56,941 bases of DNA, taken from assembly GCA_017502285.1 (NCBI GenBank), contig JAFVVH010000052.1, forward strand, positions 1 through 56,941. The letters are read 5' to 3'. This DNA comes from Oscillospiraceae bacterium (GTDB lineage Bacteria; Bacillota; Clostridia; Oscillospirales; Oscillospiraceae). The notes beneath the pieces are model-generated. The model was not told the DNA's origin. It made no database searches and saw nothing but the letters and a program-made list of their open reading frames with translations. Below, in pieces: positions 51,058 through 56,941 of the stretch. Every line of letters begins with the position of its first letter. Position 1 is the stretch's first letter. A program made the translations under genes and the position numbers.

Positions 51058-51561
51058 ATGAACGAGAACATGATTCTGAACCTGAAGCTGGCGGTCACCG
51101 GTGCCCTTTCGGTGCTGACTGCCCTGTGGGACTGGTTTGGATGGTTGGTGGTGGCGTGGGTGTTCCTTATGCTGGCCGACTGGCTGGTGGGCAGCGCGGC
51201 CGCGGCCAAGCAGGGCCGCTGGTCCAGCGCTAAGATGCGCGAGGGTGCGTGGCACAAGGGCGGCATGATCATTGTGGTGTGCGTGGCGCTCATGGCGGAC
51301 TGGCTGATCGGCTCGCTGATCGGACACCTGCCCGGTGTGACCCTGCCTTTTACTTATTCCGTTCTGCTGGGACCCATGATCATTGTGTGGTACATCATCG
51401 GTGAGCTGGGCAGTCTGGCCGAACACGCGGTCAATATGGGGGCGAAGGTGCCCGGCTGGCTGCCCCGCATTCTGGACATCTCCAAGGAGGCGGTGGACGC
51501 AGCTGGTGACGCCCTGACCCATGAGCATGCCCATGAGACGGAGGGGGACGGCCATGTTTAA
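51058..51561 (+). CDS. Phage holin (holin 4/toxin secretion family)
   Basis: A 167-residue protein with three or so transmembrane helices (about 28-50, 66-84 and 96-113) and the family motif WVFLMLADWLVGSAAAAKQG with SAKMREGAWHKGG. It forms membrane holes for lysis. The hydrophilic C-terminal tail is His/Glu rich. Overlaps the endolysin by 8 nt. Confidence 0.88.
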   Translation: MNENMILNLKLAVTGALSVLTALWDWFGWLVVAWVFLMLADWLVGSAAAAKQGRWSSAKMREGAWHKGGMIIVVCVALMADWLIGSLIGHLPGVTLPFTYSVLLGPMIIVWYIIGELGSLAEHAVNMGAKVPGWLPRILDISKEAVDAAGDALTHEHAHETEGDGHV

Positions 51562-52879
51562 GCTGGCATTGGGTGCGGGGCACGGGTTCAACACTGCCGG
51601 CAAGCGCTGCCCCAAAGAACTGGACCCTAAGCAGACACCGGAATGGTGGCTCAACGACCGTATCGCGGACAAGGTAGAGGCTCTGCTGGCCTCTTATGAT
51701 GGTGTTGCTGTCCTCCGCCTGGACGACAGCGACGACGGCGCGGATGATGTTGCGCTGGCAACCCGCGTCAAGCGGGCCAATCAGTGGGGGGCGGACTTCT
51801 ATCTGTCCATCCACCACAATGCTGGTATTTACGGCGGCAAGGGCGGCGGCATCGTGGCCTACTGTTATCCCTCTGCCAGCAAAGCATCCTTCAGCTGGAG
51901 GGACAAGCTGTACGAGGCTCTGATCGCGCACACCGGACTGGAGGGTAATCGGTCCACGCCCAAGGCCACGGCCAACCACTATGTGACCCGGTACACCAGC
52001 ATGCCTGCCGTGCTGCTGGAGCTGGGCTTTATGGACAGCGCCACGGACGTGCCCATTATACTGACCGAGGAGTACGCGGACAGCTGCGCTGCGGCCATCG
52101 TGGAGGTCATTGTGGGGCAGGAGAATTTGGTACGAAAGCAGGGCACCTGCACCGTCACTGTGCGTGGTATTCCCTCCAGAGGGGAAGCGGACAAGCTGGC
52201 TGCGGAAATGGCCCAGCGGGGCTATACGGCCACCGTGGATGGCGGGGAGCAGGAGGAGGTCTCCTATCCCTGCACCGTCCTGCTGGAGGGCATGCCGGCC
52301 ATCCTGGCTAAGAATATCGTGCCTTTTAACCCTAATGGTCCGCTGTCCAACTGGAACAACACCATCAGTGGCAGTTTTTCTGCCAGCAAGCAGCCCTGTT
52401 CCATTTTGGTGCAGGATGGCTGGGTGAAACAGCGGTTTGCCTGCCACTACTGGTACGACCGCCCGGAGAGTGTACTGTACCGTCTGACCACCGGCGAGGT
52501 AGGCATTGCCCGGGTAGGCCTTACAGATGAGCTGCCCAAGGGCCTGCGTTGGGCCGTGGGCGGTCTGGGCCTGCTGGACAACTACGACCCCACGGCGGAG
52601 GGTTTCTGCAAGCTGACCAACAAGGAGGGCAAGACGGAGAACTTCTCCGATGTGCTCCGGGACACCGACCACACGGTGCTGGGCTATAAGGACGGTCTGT
52701 TCTACCTGATCTACTGCAAGAGTATGACGGCAGCACAGGTGAATGCCTTTGCCAAGAAACTGGGTCTGGAGATGGCTGTCATGCTGGACGGTGGCCACGT
52801 GGCGGCTATCAACGGAGCAGATAGCTTCGCCAAGATCAACCTGAAGCAGAAACAGTATTACGCCATTCAGGGCGAGTGA
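51554..52879 (+). CDS. Endolysin: amidase_3 fused to a phosphodiester glycosidase-like domain
   Basis: A 441-residue lysin. The N-terminal amidase (about 1-195) has zinc ligands in LGAGHG, SIHHNA and the catalytic Glu in LLELGFM and cuts MurNAc-L-Ala bonds. A linker domain (CTVTVRGIPSRGEADKLA, SPOR-like) is followed by a C-terminal domain with VLGYKDGLFYLIYCKS and LGLEMAVMLDGGHVAAI, resembling the NAGPA/phosphodiester glycosidase fold. The double catalytic make-up is unusual for a phage lysin. Confidence 0.85.
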   Translation: MFKLALGAGHGFNTAGKRCPKELDPKQTPEWWLNDRIADKVEALLASYDGVAVLRLDDSDDGADDVALATRVKRANQWGADFYLSIHHNAGIYGGKGGGIVAYCYPSASKASFSWRDKLYEALIAHTGLEGNRSTPKATANHYVTRYTSMPAVLLELGFMDSATDVPIILTEEYADSCAAAIVEVIVGQENLVRKQGTCTVTVRGIPSRGEADKLAAEMAQRGYTATVDGGEQEEVSYPCTVLLEGMPAILAKNIVPFNPNGPLSNWNNTISGSFSASKQPCSILVQDGWVKQRFACHYWYDRPESVLYRLTTGEVGIARVGLTDELPKGLRWAVGGLGLLDNYDPTAEGFCKLTNKEGKTENFSDVLRDTDHTVLGYKDGLFYLIYCKSMTAAQVNAFAKKLGLEMAVMLDGGHVAAINGADSFAKINLKQKQYYAIQGE

Positions 52880-52885
52880 GTCGTT

Positions 52886-52914
52886 ACGCTCATGTTTTGC
52901 GGAAAGATGAGCGT
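52886..52914. other. Hairpin after the endolysin
   Basis: ACGCTCAT and ATGAGCGT pair around a 13-nt loop; there is no T-tract, so it is a weak terminator candidate for the late operon. Confidence 0.5.
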
Positions 52915-52924
52915 TAGGGGAGAA

Positions 52925-52941
52925 GTGCCCAATTAGGGCAC
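52925..52941. repeat. 17-bp prophage palindrome, copy 4
   Basis: GTGCCCAATTAGGGCAC lies 19 bp from the right attachment arm and after the last phage gene. Confidence 0.8.
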
Positions 52942-52959
52942 AAACTGTAAAAACTATTT

Positions 52960-52983
52960 CTTTAAAGGCGCTATATCTTTCTC
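52960..52983. other. Right attachment junction of the prophage
   Basis: Phage arm CTTTAAAGGCGCTATATCTT (52960-52979) and the core GA at 52983-52982 on the minus strand. Its pairing with the left arm and the restored host frame define the site. Confidence 0.8.
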
Positions 52984-53079
52984 GCGGCAGGAATCGAAGA
53001 TCTTCTTGGTGTGTATGCACACGGCCTCACGGATGCTGACGTCGTCAGCGACCGGACCGGGCGTGACCTTTTCAGGCAT
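52982..53079 (-). pseudogene. 5' part of the split cysteine-rich host gene
   Basis: An ideal AGGAGGT site is 7 nt before the ATG at 53079. The first residues are MPEKVTPGPVADD, then REAVCIHTKKIFDSCR up to the junction. In the lysogen the frame continues into phage DNA for about nine codons (EKDIAPLKK) and stops at 52954, giving a 41-residue dead product. Fused to the piece at 15276-16004 it gives 274 codons in frame. A sigma-K-like promoter lies upstream. Confidence 0.88.
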
Positions 53080-53127
53080 GAAACATACCTCCTGATATGG
53101 AATTGGAACCAGATATTGCTTCCGCAC

Positions 53128-53154
53128 TATTCTATGTCCTCCGGGAGAAAAGGT
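53128..53154 (-). promoter_or_regulatory. Candidate sigma-K promoter of the split gene
   Basis: Minus strand: AC (53154-53153), a 16-bp spacer and CATAGAATA (53136-53128), matching the Bacillus sigma-K pattern AC-N16-CATANNNTA. It lies 48 bp before the start codon. Short motifs can occur by chance; no SigA promoter is evident here. Confidence 0.5.
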
Positions 53155-53219
53155 GCGCCGACCGATCCGGGCTGCCGGAGTAAAGATGGAAAAAAGAGGG
53201 TAAAAAGCGCGGCGCGGCA

Positions 53220-53248
53220 TTGTGCATTTAAAAGAAACGTGCTAAAAT
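53220..53248 (+). promoter_or_regulatory. Promoter of ddl
   Basis: TTGTGC (53220-53225), a 17-bp spacer and TAAAAT (53243-53248) preceded by TGC, an extended -10. It is 58 bp before the ddl start. Confidence 0.65.
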
Positions 53249-53306
53249 ATCCTGATAGTGTATAAATTATTAACATGCGGTACTATGCCGTTATGAGGTG
53301 TTGTAT

Positions 53307-54368
53307 ATGAAAATCGTTGTCTTGGCCGGCGGTCTGAGTCCGGAGCGAAACGTGTCCCTGTCCTCTGGGACCATGGTCTGTCAGGCTTTGCGTGACCGGG
53401 GACATGAGGCCGCGCTGGTGGACCTGTTCTTTGGTATGGAAGGCCGAGGGGTGGACCGGCCCGAGCAGCTGTTTGATGCTCCTATTCCCGAACAGTTTAA
53501 AAAAGTGAGCAGTCAGGCACCGGATCTTGCCGAAGTGAAGCAAAGCCGGAAGGATAAGTCGGCCAGCCAGTTCGGGCCCGGAGTGCTGGAACTGTGCGCC
53601 ATGGCAGACTGTGTGTTTCTTGCCCTGCACGGGACCTGTGGTGAGGATGGCCGGGTGCAGGCCGCGTTGGATCTGCTGGGCATTCCCTATACCGGTGCGG
53701 GCTATCTCAGCAGCGCACTGGCACTGGACAAAGATATGACAAAGAAGCTGGTGGCGAATCGCCCCGGTGTTACCACCCCACGGTGGGAGACGGTGGACTG
53801 CACCGCGGATGACCTTGATGCAATTGTGGAGCGCACCCAACTGCCCGTGGTGGTAAAGCCGCTGGACAGCGGTTCCTCTATCGGTGTATTTATTGCAAAC
53901 ACCCGGCAGCAGCTGCGCCACGCACTGGAAGAAAGCCGTATTTTGGGCGGACGCACCGTGCTGGAGCAGTTTGTCAAGGGGCGGGAATTTTCCATCGCTG
54001 TTCTGGAAGGAGAGGCGCTGCCTTCTATTGAGATTATCCCAAAGATGGGATTCTACGACTATGCCAACAAGTATCAGGCCGGAGCTACCCGGGAGGTGTG
54101 CCCTGCGGATATCCCGGAGGAATGGGAGCGGCGGATGGCTGCGTCGGCCAAAGAAGTGTTTGCTACGCTTGGACTGTGTGTTTATGCACGGGCTGACTAC
54201 ATCATCACCCCGGACGGTACGCCCTATTTTCTGGAGATCAACACCCTGCCCGGGATGACTCCCACCAGCCTTGTACCTCAGGAGGCCGCGGTAGTGGGCA
54301 TCGGCTATGGCGAGCTGTGTGAGCGCATTATCCGTGCTTCACTGGAAGCCCGGAAAAAAGGAGAATGA
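53307..54368 (+). CDS. ddl: D-alanine--D-alanine ligase
   Basis: A 353-residue ATP-grasp ligase joining two D-Ala for peptidoglycan. Motifs: VLAGGLSPERNVSLSSG, LALHGTCGEDGRVQ, VVVKPLDSGSSIGV (ATP), and YFLEINTLPGMTPTSLVPQEA with metal ligands. The usual substrate-loop position is occupied by GFYDYANKYQAG. GAGGTG precedes the ATG at 53307. The catalytic make-up fits a D-Ala-D-Ala rather than D-Lac ligase by overall resemblance, but specificity is not certain. Confidence 0.92.
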   Translation: MKIVVLAGGLSPERNVSLSSGTMVCQALRDRGHEAALVDLFFGMEGRGVDRPEQLFDAPIPEQFKKVSSQAPDLAEVKQSRKDKSASQFGPGVLELCAMADCVFLALHGTCGEDGRVQAALDLLGIPYTGAGYLSSALALDKDMTKKLVANRPGVTTPRWETVDCTADDLDAIVERTQLPVVVKPLDSGSSIGVFIANTRQQLRHALEESRILGGRTVLEQFVKGREFSIAVLEGEALPSIEIIPKMGFYDYANKYQAGATREVCPADIPEEWERRMAASAKEVFATLGLCVYARADYIITPDGTPYFLEINTLPGMTPTSLVPQEAAVVGIGYGELCERIIRASLEARKKGE

Positions 54369-54370
54369 GC

Positions 54371-55759
54371 ATGGAACGCTTGACTTTGGGCGAGATACTG
54401 ACCGCGGTAAACGGTACACTGCTGGGCCAGTTCAACGACCTGTCCGCCACGGTGGACAGCGTGGTAACGGACAGCCGTAAGGCTCTTCCCGACGCCCTGT
54501 TTGTTCCGCTGGTTGGGGAGCGGTTTGACGGACACGCCTATATCAATGCCGCGCTGGATGCCGGTGCCGCAGGGTGCTTTACCGCCCGGGAGCGGGAGAG
54601 CTACCTGCCCGGCAAGTTCTACATCAAGGTGGCCAGCCCCCTGCGTGCCCTGCGCGATCTGGCTGCGTATTACCGCGCCAAATTCCCCATTCCGCTCATC
54701 GGTATCACCGGCAGCGTAGGAAAGACCACAACCAAGGACATGGTGGCCGCGGTGCTTGGCATGAAGTACAAGGTGCTCAAGACCGAGGGGAATATGAACA
54801 GCCGGGAGGGCATGCCCCTGACCCTGCTGCGCCTGAACAACAGTCATGAAATTGCCGTTATCGAAATGGGTATGAGTCAGGCGGGGGAAATTGATTACCT
54901 CAGCGCCATTGCCCGCCCCGATGTGGCCGTCATTACCAATATTGGTGATGCGCATATTGAAAATCTGGGCAGCCGTGAGAACATCCTCAAGGCTAAATGT
55001 GAGATGTTCAATCACCTGAAAAAGGGTGGTACAGCCATCCTTAACGGGGATGACGAGCTGCTTTCCGGCCTGAAGGACACGCTGCCTTTTGAAACCGTAT
55101 TCTACGGCAGCGGGGAACAGGCCCAATACCGGGCAAAAGATATTTCTTCCGGCCAAAGCAGCATTTGCTGCACCGCCGTCACCCCGCAGGGGGAGTATGA
55201 AATGGAGATCCCCGCGCTGGGTCAGCACATGATCTACCCCGCCATGACCGCTGCCGCCGTGGGCGCGCGCTTCGGCATGACCCGGGAGCAGATCGTGGAG
55301 GGTATTTTGCAGTTCGAGCCCACCAAAATGCGCATGAATGTGCTGCGCCGTGGACAGAACATCACCATCCTCAACGATACCTACAATGCAAATCCCCAGT
55401 CCATGCGGGCGGCCATCGGTGTGTTGGGCGACAGCAGAAGCGCATTTAAAATGGCGGTGCTGGGCGATATGTTCGAGCTGGGCAGCCTTGCTCCCGCGCT
55501 TCACTCCGGTGTGGGCGAGTATCTGGGCAAGGCAGGTATCCATTGCCTTGTGGCGGTGGGTGAGCTGTCTAAGCATATGGCGGCGGCAGCCCGCAGCGCA
55601 GGTGTGCCCATGGTATTCCATTGCCCGGACAAGGGTGCGGCCATCCCCGTGCTCAAGGAGAATGTAAGGACGGACAGCACCATTCTGGTCAAGGCATCCC
55701 GTGGCATGGCCATGGAGGAGCTTGTGGACTATCTTAAGCGCATCACCACAGAAGATTAA
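54371..55759 (+). CDS. murF: UDP-MurNAc-tripeptide--D-Ala-D-Ala ligase
   Basis: A 462-residue Mur ligase adding the D-Ala-D-Ala made by Ddl. ATP loop GITGSVGKTTTKD (about 110-122), EGNMNSREGMPLTLL, IEMGMSQAGEI, and the central NDTYNANPQSM. AAAGGAG is 7 nt before the ATG at 54371, better than 54365. Functionally coupled to ddl upstream. Confidence 0.94.
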   Translation: MERLTLGEILTAVNGTLLGQFNDLSATVDSVVTDSRKALPDALFVPLVGERFDGHAYINAALDAGAAGCFTARERESYLPGKFYIKVASPLRALRDLAAYYRAKFPIPLIGITGSVGKTTTKDMVAAVLGMKYKVLKTEGNMNSREGMPLTLLRLNNSHEIAVIEMGMSQAGEIDYLSAIARPDVAVITNIGDAHIENLGSRENILKAKCEMFNHLKKGGTAILNGDDELLSGLKDTLPFETVFYGSGEQAQYRAKDISSGQSSICCTAVTPQGEYEMEIPALGQHMIYPAMTAAAVGARFGMTREQIVEGILQFEPTKMRMNVLRRGQNITILNDTYNANPQSMRAAIGVLGDSRSAFKMAVLGDMFELGSLAPALHSGVGEYLGKAGIHCLVAVGELSKHMAAAARSAGVPMVFHCPDKGAAIPVLKENVRTDSTILVKASRGMAMEELVDYLKRITTED

Positions 55760-55797
55760 ACAGCGGCGGAGCACATCCGCCTGAGAGAGACAGGACT

Positions 55798-56941
55798 ATG
55801 ATCGAGATTTCGGTCAGCGGCCTTGTAAAAGAATATGAAGTGGGCAGCCGTATTCTGGACGGACTGACCTTCCAGATCGATACCGGAGAGCGGGTCGGTC
55901 TGCTGGGCAAAAACGGAAGCGGCAAGACCACTGTGTTTCGTATCCTCACCGGCGAGGTGGACTGGGACGAGGGCGAGGTAATGATCGCGCCGGGCAAGCG
56001 CCTTGGCCTCATCTCCCAGATCCCGGTCTATCCCGCCGGGTATACGGTGGAGGATGTGCTGGACACCGCCTTTGAACGGCTCAAGGACATGGAGCGGGAA
56101 CTTTCTGAGCTTACCATGCGGATGGGGGAGGGAAACGACCCCAATATCCTGCGCCGGTATGACGCTCTTACCGCCGCTTTTGAGGCCGGCGGCGGCTATG
56201 ATACCGACACGCAAAAGAATAAAGTGTGTAACGGCCTGACCATCCCCCAGTCCATGCGCGAGCAGTTGTTTGATGATCTGTCCGGAGGCGAAAAGACCCG
56301 GGTGAACTTGGCCCGTCTCATTCTGGAGGACACGGATGTGCTCCTGCTGGACGAACCCACCAACCATCTGGACCTGCATGCGGTGGAATGGTTGGAGGAG
56401 TACCTGAAAAAATTTAAAGGTACTGTGCTGGCCATCTCCCATGACCGCTACTTTCTGGACCGGGTGGTCGATCGCGTCATCGAAATTCAGGACGGTAAGG
56501 CGGAATTTTACGAGGGTAATTACACCTTTTACGCGGTGGAAAAAGAACGCCGCTTCGAAGAAAAACTTAAGCAATACGAAAAAGAGCAGGCCAAGATCGA
56601 GCAGATGGAAAAGGCGGCCGAGCAGCTGCGGGTATGGGCTTATTCCGGTATGGACAAGACCTTCCGGCGGGCAAAGTCCATGGAAAAGCGCATTGAACGC
56701 ATGCGTACCGTGGACAAGCCCACCAAAGACCGCAAACTGGAAATGGGCTTTGGGGAGCGGGAGTTCCATGGGGACGAAGTGCTCACCACCAAGGGGCTTG
56801 CCAAAGGCTACGGTGACCGCGTGCTGTTCAGCGGCCTTGATTTGGAGATCATCGGCGGTGAACGCATCGGCTTGATTGGTGACAACGGTACAGGCAAGTC
56901 TACCCTCATCAAACTTATCACCGGCGAGGAACAGCCGGACG
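55798..56941 (+). CDS. ABC-F family ATPase, 3' end outside window
   Basis: At least 381 residues of a soluble twin-cassette ATPase. Cassette 1: Walker A GLLGKNGSGKTT, signature LSGGEKTRV, Walker B LLLDEPTNHLDL, then H-loop AISHDRYFLD. The inter-domain linker is a charged helical hairpin (about 245-300). Cassette 2 Walker A is GLIGDNGTGKST before the edge. ABC-F proteins act on ribosomes in translation or antibiotic protection; the subfamily is not determined. No transmembrane region. Confidence 0.92.
   Translation, partial: MIEISVSGLVKEYEVGSRILDGLTFQIDTGERVGLLGKNGSGKTTVFRILTGEVDWDEGEVMIAPGKRLGLISQIPVYPAGYTVEDVLDTAFERLKDMERELSELTMRMGEGNDPNILRRYDALTAAFEAGGGYDTDTQKNKVCNGLTIPQSMREQLFDDLSGGEKTRVNLARLILEDTDVLLLDEPTNHLDLHAVEWLEEYLKKFKGTVLAISHDRYFLDRVVDRVIEIQDGKAEFYEGNYTFYAVEKERRFEEKLKQYEKEQAKIEQMEKAAEQLRVWAYSGMDKTFRRAKSMEKRIERMRTVDKPTKDRKLEMGFGEREFHGDEVLTTKGLAKGYGDRVLFSGLDLEIIGGERIGLIGDNGTGKSTLIKLITGEEQPD

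Larger units (their letters stand above)
16003..52981. mobile_element. Intact prophage, myovirus with HK97-type head
   Basis: A 36,979-bp element between two half attachment sites. It carries all modules in order: large serine recombinase, lysogeny control, replication, terminase, HK97 portal-protease-capsid, contractile tail with sheath and tube, XkdP-XkdU-like baseplate, fibres, holin and endolysin. No broken structural gene was found, so it may be inducible. The tail genes resemble the PBSX-type (xkd) order, while the head genes are HK97-like. The host gene that it splits can be rebuilt in frame by exact excision. Confidence 0.93.

Overview
The window is a 57 kb stretch of chromosome from a GC-rich, spore-forming Firmicute. 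The gene order murB-rapZ-glmR-whiA with hprK, sigG and rpmB close by, high-GC codon use and SigA-type promoters suggest the Oscillospiraceae/Flavonifractor-like gut Clostridia; the genus is inference. The ends are core genome and the middle is one intact-looking prophage.

Host left arm (1-16.0 kb): the end of a tRNA-Ser, a YgjV-like membrane protein, histidinol phosphatase, forespore sigma factor sigG behind a leader hairpin that covers its ribosome binding site, hprK, rpmB with a duplicated terminator, then a long rightward run murB-rapZ-glmR-whiA-vanZ-like-acetyltransferase-two small membrane proteins-dnaE-cls. A DUF4364 gene and the 3' part of a cysteine-rich gene lie on the minus strand.

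Prophage (about 16,003-52,981; 36,979 bp): a myovirus with an HK97-type head and an XkdM-XkdU-like contractile tail. Order: large serine recombinase at the left edge, lipoprotein, ImmA-type protease, repressor and Cro-like gene around a divergent operator region, replication (initiator with internal iterons, DnaB), ParA-like ATPase with a DUF3102 protein, PcfK/PcfJ-like pair, small early genes, an HUH Rep-like protein, HNH and terminase, head, tail, baseplate, tail fibres, holin and a two-domain endolysin. The tail chaperone carries a -1 frameshift site. An antisense unit with its own promoter, RBS and terminator encodes a 30-residue membrane peptide inside the tail operon. A 17-bp palindrome recurs four to five times across the prophage.

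Host right arm (53.0-56.9 kb): the 5' end of the same cysteine-rich gene, then ddl, murF and a partial ABC-F ATPase.

The most interesting point is the junction. Both edges lie in one 274-codon cysteine-rich gene. Joining the halves at a shared GA dinucleotide restores the reading frame exactly, and joining the phage edges gives a near-perfect palindromic attP. The sequence before the split gene contains a match to the sigma-K promoter consensus. Together these suggest a prophage that works as a removable interruption of a mother-cell sporulation gene, analogous to the skin element, but in a gene I cannot name.
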